This document shows, piece after piece, positions 34,563 through 48,073 of a stretch of 64,000 nt of DNA (its first letter is position 1; every line of letters begins with the position of its first letter). The DNA is taken from contig OX940872.1 in NCBI GenBank assembly GCA_954871525.1, positions 9,013,180 through 9,077,179 on the forward strand, given 5' to 3'. Position numbers and translations under genes: made by a program. This DNA comes from Parietaria judaica (Eukaryota > Streptophyta > Magnoliopsida > Rosales > Urticaceae). The notes beneath the pieces were generated by a model that had not been told where the DNA came from, did no database searches, and was given only the letters and a program-made list of their open reading frames with translations.

Positions 34563-36346
34563 TTACACGGGATTATCGGATTTTTTATTGATTAATCCAT
34601 AAAATGTACAAAAATTATCAACACCATAAATATAAATCATTTAAAACTAAAAATTATTTGATCATTTTGGATTTTTCTAATAAAATATAAAAAAAATTAG
34701 GGAACAGGACACGTTGGTGCGTCAAGAGACCTTAGGCAAGAATGTCCTCTTTTCCCGTATCTTTTTTCTAGTTTGTGTGGCAGGCTTCTTCGCCCTCATT
34801 CGAGGTGAAGAGAAAAAATTTATAAAAATTATTAGATTTTTATATGGGATTATCAGATATTTTTATTGATTACATGTATTACAAAAATTATCAACAATAT
34901 ATATATATATATATATATATCATTTATAACTATTAACTAAAACGAATTTGATCATTTTGGATTTTTGGATTTTTCCAATAAAAGATTAAAAAAAAAAAGG
35001 TTTTGTGAAAGAAATGAAAAAAAGAGAACAATTTATTTGACAGAAACTTGTTTAATGTGATTAAATTTTATTTTTTAAAATAAACTTGGTTTATGGAAAT
35101 CACTGAATCTTCGTTGATATGCTAAATTTTTCTTTTGCAGACAAGAATATAATGTGCTACAAATATAAGAATAAGGGGGGAAATGAGCAATGAGAAGAAA
35201 AGCTGTCCCTTTTGTGCAAATTCCAAAGTGTAGTGAATAATATTGAAATCAGCTTCAAGAAATTGCACAACATGGCTCATCTTTGCATGAATAAGTTTCA
35301 TAATTAGAGAAAAAATAACACTATCATGAAGAAATTAAGTCAGAAAAATGATAAAAAAATAAAAATAAAAATAAATAAACAGCAAAGGATCAAAATAAAA
35401 TTACTTATAACTGAGCATTTTGTGCTCAACTTGAGTTACATTTCACAGCTAAAACAACAGCAAAAAGATTAGCCGGATTCGGAGTTGAACAGTGAGTTCC
35501 TCCGGTTAAACACTACGACCGTGTCAAGATCGCAATGGATTCCCACTCCAAACTGCAAATCACGTCCTACACAGCGTAACAGTTCGGAGACGTGAGAACA
35601 ATCACTCGAGAAGATACCAAAGGCACAAAATTATATGAGATTTTACTAGCAGAAAGGTGATATTGGGTGTTCAGGATAAATACTTACAGATGGGTTTTGT
35701 CGATCAATGTCGAAACTGTTGATTGCGCACGGTTCAGCCATGAGTTCGACCGGTTCCTCTCCTACACAGTTGGGCATATTCGTAATTCCACGTTTGTCGA
35801 GCCTTTTACTCATTTAGACAGTAAAGTGTAAAAAATATACAAGAAACAAAGTAAAGTGTAAAAATAAGAGTAATTATTACTTATCGGCATGCCCCCTGAA
35901 CTTGCAGCGCTGTTGTTATTTTGCCGGTTAATTTTTTTATATAGCAGTTTCCCCATATACTTAAGCAATTACCCTCTCGACGTTTAATATAATCGATAAT
36001 TTCCGTGAAAATTAACGATGAGCGTAAATGCATATGCTAGTATATTATGATGATTTTTATTCTCTAAATATTACTATGTCCACTGCACGTTGAATTTTGA
36101 TGACAAGTTCATCAGACAAACTGGTAAAAAAATTACGGGCATTATTTAATATTAAAATGCATAAGTTTCTAAATTATACCTATTTGTTCATTTATAAAAA
36201 TTACAAGGGATTTATAAACAATATAAAAATATATAATAAAAAAACCTATGGGAAACCAAGGCCATTGTTGGATGGCTATGACTTCGTCATTAAGAAAGTT
36301 AATGGTAAAAAATTCAGACATTAGAGGATTGCATCGAGCAGCAACG
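34381..36346 (-). repeat. Array unit 1 (leftmost), NUP43 terminal exons
   Basis: 1966 bp. Exon 4 copy 35761-35688, exon 5 copy 35566-35513, both intact with splice sites. Edge unit with private variants at its start (ataccgcttgtcgacgtag; other units have atatcgcttgccgatgtag), the longest AT run, and the 9-bp ggattttt(t)g duplication. Variants: cataaaatg, gatcatttt, gctgtccc, ctctcg. Confidence 0.95.
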
Positions 36347-38309
36347 AAGGTTTTAAATATCGCTTGCCGATGTAGTTTCGCACTTTTTATTTTACGGATA
36401 TATCGCTTGTCGATTGATATCTCATAGGTAAATCGATGGTTATGCCGATAAATATATCGTTTCGCATATCCTCGAAAAAAAATTCTCGATGGGCATGCCA
36501 ATGAATATTCGAGAAATTTAATACCTTGGTCACACGGGATTATCGGATTTTTTATTGATTAATCCTTAAAATGTACAAAAATTATCAACACCATAAATAT
36601 AAATCATTTAAAACTAAAAATTATTTGATAATTTTGGATTTTTCTAATAAAATATAAAAAAAAATAGGGAACAGGACACGTTGGTGCGTCAAGAGACCTT
36701 AGGCAAGAATGTCCTCTTTTCCCGTATCTTTTTTCTAGTTTGTGTGGCAGGCTTCTTCGCCCTCATTCGAGGTGAAGAGAAAAAATTTATAAAAATTATT
36801 AGATTTTTATATGGGATTATCAGATATTTTTATTGATTACATGTATTACAAAAATTATCAACAATATATATATATATATATATCATTTATAACTATTAAC
36901 TAAAACGAATTTGATCATTTTGGATTTTTGGATTTTTCCAATAAAAGATTAAAAAAAAAAAGGTTTTGTGAAAGAAATGAAAAAAAGAGAACAATTTATT
37001 TGACAGAAACTTGTTTAATGTGATTAAATTTTATTTTTTAAAATAAACTTGGTTTATGGAAATCACTGAATCTTCGTTGATATGCTAAATTTTTCTTTTG
37101 CAGACAAGAATATAATGTGCTACAAATATAAGAATAAGGGGGGAAATGAGCAATGAGAAGAAAAGCTGTCCCTTTTGTGCAAATTCCAAAGTGTAGTGAA
37201 TAATATTGAAATCAGCTTCAAGAAATTGCACAACATGGCTCATCTTTGCATGAATAAGTTTCATAATTAGAGAAAAAATAACACTATCATGAAGAAATTA
37301 AGTCAGAAAAATGATAAAAAAATAAAAATAAAAATAAATAAACAGCAAAGGATCAAAATAAAATTACTTATAACTGAGCATTTTGTGCTCAACTTGAGTT
37401 ACATTTCACAGCTAAAACAACAGCAAAAAGATTAGCCGGATTCGGAGTTGAACAGTGAGTTCCTCCGGTTAAACACTACGACCGTGTCAAGATCGCAATG
37501 GATTCCCACTCCAAACTGCAAATCACGTCCTACACAGCGTAACAGTTCGGAGACGTGAGAACAATCACTCGAGAAGATACCAAAGGCACAAAATTATATG
37601 AGATTTTACTAGCAGAAAGGTGATATTGGGTGTTCAGGATAAATACTTACAGATGGGTTTTGTCGATCAATGTCGAAACTGTTGATTGCGCACGGTTCAG
37701 CCATGAGTTCGACCGGTTCCTCTCCTACACAGTTGGGCATATTCGTAATTCCACGTTTGTCGAGCCTTTTACTCATTTAGACAGTAAAGTGTAAAAAATA
37801 TACAAGAAACAAAGTAAAGTGTAAAAATAAGAGTAATTATTACTTATCGGCATGCCCCCTGAACTTGCAGCGCTGTTGTTATTTTGCCGGTTAATTTTTT
37901 TATATAGCAGTTTCCCCATATACTTAAGCAATTACCCTCTCGACGTTTAATATAATCGATAATTTCCGTGAAAATTAACGATGAGCGTAAATGCATATGC
38001 TAGTATATTATGATGATTTTTATTCTCTAAATATTACTATGTCCACTGCACGTTGAATTTTGATGACAAGTTCATCAGACAAACTGGTAAAAAAATTACG
38101 GGCATTATTTAATATTAAAATGCATAAGTTTCTAAATTATACCTATTTGTTCATTTATAAAAATTACAAGGGATTTATAAACAATATAAAAATATATAAT
38201 AAAAAAACCTATGGGAAACCAAGGCCATTGTTGGATGGCTATGACTTCGTCATTAAGAAAGTTAATGGTAAAAAATTCAGACATTAGAGGATTGCATCGA
38301 GCAGCAACG
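36347..38309 (-). repeat. Array unit 2
   Basis: 1963 bp. Exon 4 copy 37724-37651, exon 5 copy 37529-37476, intact. Private gatggttatg near 36440. Variants: cttaaaatg, gataatttt, 9-bp duplication present, gctgtccc, ctctcg. Confidence 0.95.
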
Positions 38310-40260
38310 AAGGTTTTAAATATCGCTTGCCGATGTAGTTTCGCACTTTTTATTTTACGGATATATCGCTTGTCGATTGATATCTCATAGGTAAATCGAT
38401 GGATATGCCGATAAATATATCGTTTCGCATATCCTCGAAAAAAAATTCTCGATGGGCATGCCGATGAATATTCGAGAAATTTAATACCTTGGTCACACGG
38501 GATTATCGGATTTTTTATTGATTAATCCATAAAATGTACAAAAATTATCAACACCATAAATATAAATCATTTAAAACTAAAAATTATTTGATCATTTTGG
38601 ATTTTTCTAATAAAATATAAAAAAAATTAGGGAACAGGACACGTTGGTGCGTCAAGAGACCTTAGGCAAGAATGTCCTCTTTTCCCGTATCTTTTTTCTA
38701 GTTTGTGTGGCAGGCTTCTTCGCCCTCATTCGAGGTGAAGAGAAAAAATTTATAAAAATTATTAGATTTTTATATGGGATTATCAGATATTTTTATTGAT
38801 TACATGTATTACAAAAATTATCAACAATATATATATATATATCATTTATAACTATTAACTAAAACGAATTTGATCATTTTGGATTTTTCCAATAAAAGAT
38901 TAAAAAAAAAAAGGTTTTGTGAAAGAAATGAAAAAAAGAGAACAATTTATTTGACAGAAACTTGTTTAATGTGATTAAATTTTATTTTTTAAAATAAACT
39001 TGGTTTATGGAAATCACTGAATCTTCGTTGATATGCTAAATTTTTCTTTTGCAGACAAGAATATAATGTGCTACAAATATAAGAATAAGGGGGGAAATGA
39101 GCAATGAGAAGAAAAGGTGTCCCTTTTGTGCAAATTCCAAAGTGTAGTGAATAATATTGAAATCAGCTTCAAGAAATTGCACAACATGGCTCATCTTTGC
39201 ATGAATAAGTTTCATAATTAGAGAAAAAATAACACTATCATGAAGAAATTAAGTCAGAAAAATGATAAAAAAATAAAAATAAAAATAAATAAACAGCAAA
39301 GGATCAAAATAAAATTACTTATAACTGAGCATTTTGTGCTCAACTTGAGTTACATTTCACAGCTAAAACAACAGCAAAAAGATTAGCCGGATTCGGAGTT
39401 GAACAGTGAGTTCCTCCGGTTAAACACTACGACCGTGTCAAGATCGCAATGGATTCCCACTCCAAACTGCAAATCACGTCCTACACAGCGTAACAGTTCG
39501 GAGACGTGAGAACAATCACTCGAGAAGATACCAAAGGCACAAAATTATATGAGATTTTACTAGCAGAAAGGTGATATTGGGTGTTCAGGATAAATACTTA
39601 CAGATGGGTTTTGTCGATCAATGTCGAAACTGTTGATTGCGCACGGTTCAGCCATGAGTTCGACCGGTTCCTCTCCTACACAGTTGGGCATATTCGTAAT
39701 TCCACGTTTGTCGAGCCTTTTACTCATTTAGACAGTAAAGTGTAAAAAATATACAAGAAACAAAGTAAAGTGTAAAAATAAGAGTAATTATTACTTATCG
39801 GCATGCCCCCTGAACTTGCAGCGCTGTTGTTATTTTGCCGGTTAATTTTTTTATATAGCAGTTTCCCCATATACTTAAGCAATTACCCTCTCGACGTTTA
39901 ATATAATCGATAATTTCCGTGAAAATTAACGATGAGCGTAAATGCATATGCTAGTATATTATGATGATTTTTATTCTCTAAATATTACTATGTCCACTGC
40001 ACGTTGAATTTTGATGACAAGTTCATCAGACAAACTGGTAAAAAAATTACGGGCATTATTTAATATTAAAATGCATAAGTTTCTAAATTATACCTATTTG
40101 TTCATTTATAAAAATTACAAGGGATTTATAAACAATATAAAAATATATAATAAAAAAACCTATGGGAAACCAAGGCCATTGTTGGATGGCTATGACTTCG
40201 TCATTAAGAAAGTTAATGGTAAAAAATTCAGACATTAGAGGATTGCATCGAGCAGCAACG
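38310..40260 (-). repeat. Array unit 3
   Basis: 1951 bp. Exon 4 copy 39675-39602, exon 5 copy 39480-39427, intact. Variants: cataaaatg, gatcatttt, no 9-bp duplication, ggtgtccc, ctctcg. I see no difference from units 4-6. Confidence 0.95.
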
Positions 40261-42211
40261 AAGGTTTTAAATATCGCTTGCCGATGTAGTTTCGCACTTT
40301 TTATTTTACGGATATATCGCTTGTCGATTGATATCTCATAGGTAAATCGATGGATATGCCGATAAATATATCGTTTCGCATATCCTCGAAAAAAAATTCT
40401 CGATGGGCATGCCGATGAATATTCGAGAAATTTAATACCTTGGTCACACGGGATTATCGGATTTTTTATTGATTAATCCATAAAATGTACAAAAATTATC
40501 AACACCATAAATATAAATCATTTAAAACTAAAAATTATTTGATCATTTTGGATTTTTCTAATAAAATATAAAAAAAATTAGGGAACAGGACACGTTGGTG
40601 CGTCAAGAGACCTTAGGCAAGAATGTCCTCTTTTCCCGTATCTTTTTTCTAGTTTGTGTGGCAGGCTTCTTCGCCCTCATTCGAGGTGAAGAGAAAAAAT
40701 TTATAAAAATTATTAGATTTTTATATGGGATTATCAGATATTTTTATTGATTACATGTATTACAAAAATTATCAACAATATATATATATATATCATTTAT
40801 AACTATTAACTAAAACGAATTTGATCATTTTGGATTTTTCCAATAAAAGATTAAAAAAAAAAAGGTTTTGTGAAAGAAATGAAAAAAAGAGAACAATTTA
40901 TTTGACAGAAACTTGTTTAATGTGATTAAATTTTATTTTTTAAAATAAACTTGGTTTATGGAAATCACTGAATCTTCGTTGATATGCTAAATTTTTCTTT
41001 TGCAGACAAGAATATAATGTGCTACAAATATAAGAATAAGGGGGGAAATGAGCAATGAGAAGAAAAGGTGTCCCTTTTGTGCAAATTCCAAAGTGTAGTG
41101 AATAATATTGAAATCAGCTTCAAGAAATTGCACAACATGGCTCATCTTTGCATGAATAAGTTTCATAATTAGAGAAAAAATAACACTATCATGAAGAAAT
41201 TAAGTCAGAAAAATGATAAAAAAATAAAAATAAAAATAAATAAACAGCAAAGGATCAAAATAAAATTACTTATAACTGAGCATTTTGTGCTCAACTTGAG
41301 TTACATTTCACAGCTAAAACAACAGCAAAAAGATTAGCCGGATTCGGAGTTGAACAGTGAGTTCCTCCGGTTAAACACTACGACCGTGTCAAGATCGCAA
41401 TGGATTCCCACTCCAAACTGCAAATCACGTCCTACACAGCGTAACAGTTCGGAGACGTGAGAACAATCACTCGAGAAGATACCAAAGGCACAAAATTATA
41501 TGAGATTTTACTAGCAGAAAGGTGATATTGGGTGTTCAGGATAAATACTTACAGATGGGTTTTGTCGATCAATGTCGAAACTGTTGATTGCGCACGGTTC
41601 AGCCATGAGTTCGACCGGTTCCTCTCCTACACAGTTGGGCATATTCGTAATTCCACGTTTGTCGAGCCTTTTACTCATTTAGACAGTAAAGTGTAAAAAA
41701 TATACAAGAAACAAAGTAAAGTGTAAAAATAAGAGTAATTATTACTTATCGGCATGCCCCCTGAACTTGCAGCGCTGTTGTTATTTTGCCGGTTAATTTT
41801 TTTATATAGCAGTTTCCCCATATACTTAAGCAATTACCCTCTCGACGTTTAATATAATCGATAATTTCCGTGAAAATTAACGATGAGCGTAAATGCATAT
41901 GCTAGTATATTATGATGATTTTTATTCTCTAAATATTACTATGTCCACTGCACGTTGAATTTTGATGACAAGTTCATCAGACAAACTGGTAAAAAAATTA
42001 CGGGCATTATTTAATATTAAAATGCATAAGTTTCTAAATTATACCTATTTGTTCATTTATAAAAATTACAAGGGATTTATAAACAATATAAAAATATATA
42101 ATAAAAAAACCTATGGGAAACCAAGGCCATTGTTGGATGGCTATGACTTCGTCATTAAGAAAGTTAATGGTAAAAAATTCAGACATTAGAGGATTGCATC
42201 GAGCAGCAACG
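40261..42211 (-). repeat. Array unit 4
   Basis: 1951 bp. Exon 4 copy 41626-41553, exon 5 copy 41431-41378, intact. Same variant set as unit 3. Confidence 0.95.
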
Positions 42212-44162
42212 AAGGTTTTAAATATCGCTTGCCGATGTAGTTTCGCACTTTTTATTTTACGGATATATCGCTTGTCGATTGATATCTCATAGGTAAATCG
42301 ATGGATATGCCGATAAATATATCGTTTCGCATATCCTCGAAAAAAAATTCTCGATGGGCATGCCGATGAATATTCGAGAAATTTAATACCTTGGTCACAC
42401 GGGATTATCGGATTTTTTATTGATTAATCCATAAAATGTACAAAAATTATCAACACCATAAATATAAATCATTTAAAACTAAAAATTATTTGATCATTTT
42501 GGATTTTTCTAATAAAATATAAAAAAAATTAGGGAACAGGACACGTTGGTGCGTCAAGAGACCTTAGGCAAGAATGTCCTCTTTTCCCGTATCTTTTTTC
42601 TAGTTTGTGTGGCAGGCTTCTTCGCCCTCATTCGAGGTGAAGAGAAAAAATTTATAAAAATTATTAGATTTTTATATGGGATTATCAGATATTTTTATTG
42701 ATTACATGTATTACAAAAATTATCAACAATATATATATATATATCATTTATAACTATTAACTAAAACGAATTTGATCATTTTGGATTTTTCCAATAAAAG
42801 ATTAAAAAAAAAAAGGTTTTGTGAAAGAAATGAAAAAAAGAGAACAATTTATTTGACAGAAACTTGTTTAATGTGATTAAATTTTATTTTTTAAAATAAA
42901 CTTGGTTTATGGAAATCACTGAATCTTCGTTGATATGCTAAATTTTTCTTTTGCAGACAAGAATATAATGTGCTACAAATATAAGAATAAGGGGGGAAAT
43001 GAGCAATGAGAAGAAAAGGTGTCCCTTTTGTGCAAATTCCAAAGTGTAGTGAATAATATTGAAATCAGCTTCAAGAAATTGCACAACATGGCTCATCTTT
43101 GCATGAATAAGTTTCATAATTAGAGAAAAAATAACACTATCATGAAGAAATTAAGTCAGAAAAATGATAAAAAAATAAAAATAAAAATAAATAAACAGCA
43201 AAGGATCAAAATAAAATTACTTATAACTGAGCATTTTGTGCTCAACTTGAGTTACATTTCACAGCTAAAACAACAGCAAAAAGATTAGCCGGATTCGGAG
43301 TTGAACAGTGAGTTCCTCCGGTTAAACACTACGACCGTGTCAAGATCGCAATGGATTCCCACTCCAAACTGCAAATCACGTCCTACACAGCGTAACAGTT
43401 CGGAGACGTGAGAACAATCACTCGAGAAGATACCAAAGGCACAAAATTATATGAGATTTTACTAGCAGAAAGGTGATATTGGGTGTTCAGGATAAATACT
43501 TACAGATGGGTTTTGTCGATCAATGTCGAAACTGTTGATTGCGCACGGTTCAGCCATGAGTTCGACCGGTTCCTCTCCTACACAGTTGGGCATATTCGTA
43601 ATTCCACGTTTGTCGAGCCTTTTACTCATTTAGACAGTAAAGTGTAAAAAATATACAAGAAACAAAGTAAAGTGTAAAAATAAGAGTAATTATTACTTAT
43701 CGGCATGCCCCCTGAACTTGCAGCGCTGTTGTTATTTTGCCGGTTAATTTTTTTATATAGCAGTTTCCCCATATACTTAAGCAATTACCCTCTCGACGTT
43801 TAATATAATCGATAATTTCCGTGAAAATTAACGATGAGCGTAAATGCATATGCTAGTATATTATGATGATTTTTATTCTCTAAATATTACTATGTCCACT
43901 GCACGTTGAATTTTGATGACAAGTTCATCAGACAAACTGGTAAAAAAATTACGGGCATTATTTAATATTAAAATGCATAAGTTTCTAAATTATACCTATT
44001 TGTTCATTTATAAAAATTACAAGGGATTTATAAACAATATAAAAATATATAATAAAAAAACCTATGGGAAACCAAGGCCATTGTTGGATGGCTATGACTT
44101 CGTCATTAAGAAAGTTAATGGTAAAAAATTCAGACATTAGAGGATTGCATCGAGCAGCAACG
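42212..44162 (-). repeat. Array unit 5
   Basis: 1951 bp. Exon 4 copy 43577-43504, exon 5 copy 43382-43329, intact. Same variant set as unit 3. Confidence 0.95.
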
Positions 44163-46113
44163 AAGGTTTTAAATATCGCTTGCCGATGTAGTTTCGCACT
44201 TTTTATTTTACGGATATATCGCTTGTCGATTGATATCTCATAGGTAAATCGATGGATATGCCGATAAATATATCGTTTCGCATATCCTCGAAAAAAAATT
44301 CTCGATGGGCATGCCGATGAATATTCGAGAAATTTAATACCTTGGTCACACGGGATTATCGGATTTTTTATTGATTAATCCATAAAATGTACAAAAATTA
44401 TCAACACCATAAATATAAATCATTTAAAACTAAAAATTATTTGATCATTTTGGATTTTTCTAATAAAATATAAAAAAAATTAGGGAACAGGACACGTTGG
44501 TGCGTCAAGAGACCTTAGGCAAGAATGTCCTCTTTTCCCGTATCTTTTTTCTAGTTTGTGTGGCAGGCTTCTTCGCCCTCATTCGAGGTGAAGAGAAAAA
44601 ATTTATAAAAATTATTAGATTTTTATATGGGATTATCAGATATTTTTATTGATTACATGTATTACAAAAATTATCAACAATATATATATATATATCATTT
44701 ATAACTATTAACTAAAACGAATTTGATCATTTTGGATTTTTCCAATAAAAGATTAAAAAAAAAAAGGTTTTGTGAAAGAAATGAAAAAAAGAGAACAATT
44801 TATTTGACAGAAACTTGTTTAATGTGATTAAATTTTATTTTTTAAAATAAACTTGGTTTATGGAAATCACTGAATCTTCGTTGATATGCTAAATTTTTCT
44901 TTTGCAGACAAGAATATAATGTGCTACAAATATAAGAATAAGGGGGGAAATGAGCAATGAGAAGAAAAGGTGTCCCTTTTGTGCAAATTCCAAAGTGTAG
45001 TGAATAATATTGAAATCAGCTTCAAGAAATTGCACAACATGGCTCATCTTTGCATGAATAAGTTTCATAATTAGAGAAAAAATAACACTATCATGAAGAA
45101 ATTAAGTCAGAAAAATGATAAAAAAATAAAAATAAAAATAAATAAACAGCAAAGGATCAAAATAAAATTACTTATAACTGAGCATTTTGTGCTCAACTTG
45201 AGTTACATTTCACAGCTAAAACAACAGCAAAAAGATTAGCCGGATTCGGAGTTGAACAGTGAGTTCCTCCGGTTAAACACTACGACCGTGTCAAGATCGC
45301 AATGGATTCCCACTCCAAACTGCAAATCACGTCCTACACAGCGTAACAGTTCGGAGACGTGAGAACAATCACTCGAGAAGATACCAAAGGCACAAAATTA
45401 TATGAGATTTTACTAGCAGAAAGGTGATATTGGGTGTTCAGGATAAATACTTACAGATGGGTTTTGTCGATCAATGTCGAAACTGTTGATTGCGCACGGT
45501 TCAGCCATGAGTTCGACCGGTTCCTCTCCTACACAGTTGGGCATATTCGTAATTCCACGTTTGTCGAGCCTTTTACTCATTTAGACAGTAAAGTGTAAAA
45601 AATATACAAGAAACAAAGTAAAGTGTAAAAATAAGAGTAATTATTACTTATCGGCATGCCCCCTGAACTTGCAGCGCTGTTGTTATTTTGCCGGTTAATT
45701 TTTTTATATAGCAGTTTCCCCATATACTTAAGCAATTACCCTCTCGACGTTTAATATAATCGATAATTTCCGTGAAAATTAACGATGAGCGTAAATGCAT
45801 ATGCTAGTATATTATGATGATTTTTATTCTCTAAATATTACTATGTCCACTGCACGTTGAATTTTGATGACAAGTTCATCAGACAAACTGGTAAAAAAAT
45901 TACGGGCATTATTTAATATTAAAATGCATAAGTTTCTAAATTATACCTATTTGTTCATTTATAAAAATTACAAGGGATTTATAAACAATATAAAAATATA
46001 TAATAAAAAAACCTATGGGAAACCAAGGCCATTGTTGGATGGCTATGACTTCGTCATTAAGAAAGTTAATGGTAAAAAATTCAGACATTAGAGGATTGCA
46101 TCGAGCAGCAACG
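44163..46113 (-). repeat. Array unit 6
   Basis: 1951 bp. Exon 4 copy 45528-45455, exon 5 copy 45333-45280, intact. Same variant set as unit 3. Confidence 0.95.
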
Positions 46114-48073
46114 AAGGTTTTAAATATCGCTTGCCGATGTAGTTTCGCACTTTTTATTTTACGGATATATCGCTTGTCGATTGATATCTCATAGGTAAAT
46201 CGATGGATATGCCGATAAATATATCGTTTCGCATATCCTCGAAAAAAAATTCTCGATGGGCATGCCGATGAATATTCGAGAAATTTAATACCTTGGTCAC
46301 ACGGGATTATCGGATTTTTTATTGATTAATCCTTAAAATGTACAAAAATTATCAACACCATAAATATAAATCATTTAAAACTAAAAATTATTTGATAATT
46401 TTGGATTTTTCTAATAAAATATAAAAAAAAATAGGGAACAGGACACGTTGGTGCGTCAAGAGACCTTAGGCAAGAATGTCCTCTTTTCCCGTATCTTTTT
46501 TCTAGTTTGTGTGGCAGGCTTCTTCGCCCTCATTCGAGGTGAAGAGAAAAAATTTATAAAAATTATTAGATTTTTATATGGGATTATCAGATATTTTTAT
46601 TGATTACATGTATTACAAAAATTATCAACAATATATATATATATATATATCATTTATAACTATTAACTAAAACGAATTTGATCATTTTGGATTTTTGGAT
46701 TTTTCCAATAAAAGATTAAAAAAAAAGGTTTTGTGAAAGAAATGAAAAAAGAGAACAATTTATTTGACAGAAACTTGTTTAATGTGATTAAATTTTATTT
46801 TTTAAAATAAACTTGGTTTATGGAAATCACTGAATCTTCGTTGATATGCTAAATTTTTCTTTTGCAGACAAGAATATAATGTGCTACAAATATAAGAATA
46901 AGGGGGGAAATGAGCAATGAGAAGAAAAGGTGTCCCTTTTGTGCAAATTCCAAAGTGTAGTGAATAATATTGAAATCAGCTTCAAGAAATTGCACAACAT
47001 GGCTCATCTTTGCATGAATAAGTTTCATAATTAGAGAAAAAATAACACTATCATGAAGAAATTAAGTCAGAAAAATGATAAAAAAATAAAAATAAAAATA
47101 AATAAACAGCAAAGGATCAAAATAAAATTACTTATAACTGAGCATTTTGTGCTCAACTTGAGTTACATTTCACAGCTAAAACAACAGCAAAAAGATTAGC
47201 CGGATTCGGAGTTGAACAGTGAGTTCCTCCGGTTAAACACTACGACCGTGTCAAGATCGCAATGGATTCCCACTCCAAACTGCAAATCACGTCCTACACA
47301 GCGTAACAGTTCGGAGACGTGAGAACAATCACTCGAGAAGATACCAAAGGCACAAAATTATATGAGATTTTACTAGCAGAAAGGTGATATTGGGTGTTCA
47401 GGATAAATACTTACAGATGGGTTTTGTCGATCAATGTCGAAACTGTTGATTGCGCACGGTTCAGCCATGAGTTCGACCGGTTCCTCTCCTACACAGTTGG
47501 GCATATTCGTAATTCCACGTTTGTCGAGCCTTTTACTCATTTAGACAGTAAAGTGTAAAAAATATACAAGAAACAAAGTAAAGTGTAAAAATAAGAGTAA
47601 TTATTACTTATCGGCATGCCCCCTGAACTTGCAGCGCTGTTGTTATTTTTCCGGTTAATTTTTTTATATAGCAGTTTCCCCATATACTTAAGCAATTACC
47701 CTATCGACGTTTAATATAATCGATAATTTCCGTGAAAATTAACGATGAGCGTAAATGCATATGCTAGTATATTATGATGATTTTTATTCTCTAAATATTA
47801 CTATGTCCACTGCACGTTGAATTTTGATGACAAGTTCATCAGACAAACTGGTAAAAAAATTACGGGCATTATTTAATATTAAAATGCATAAGTTTCTAAA
47901 TTATACCTATTTGTTCATTTATAAAAATTACAAGGGATTTATAAACAATATAAAAATATATAATAAAAAAACCTATGGGAAACCAAGGCCATTGTTGGAT
48001 GGCTATGACTTCGTCATTAAGAAAGTTAATGGTAAAAAATTCAGACATTAGAGGATTGCATCGAGCAGCAACG
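46114..48073 (-). repeat. Array unit 7
   Basis: 1960 bp. Exon 4 copy 47488-47415, exon 5 copy 47293-47240, intact. Variants: cttaaaatg, gataatttt, 9-bp duplication present, shorter A-runs, ggtgtccc, ctatcg, plus a private tttttccgg near 47650. Confidence 0.95.

Noticed and set aside
36097..36324. A 75-aa ORF (MMTSSSDKLVKK...) repeated identically ten times at 36097, 38060 and so on
   Set aside because: It lies on the strand opposite to NUP43 within intron 3 of each unit, is AT-driven (Lys/Asn/Tyr/Ile-rich), and repeats only because the unit does. No initiation context or family supports it.
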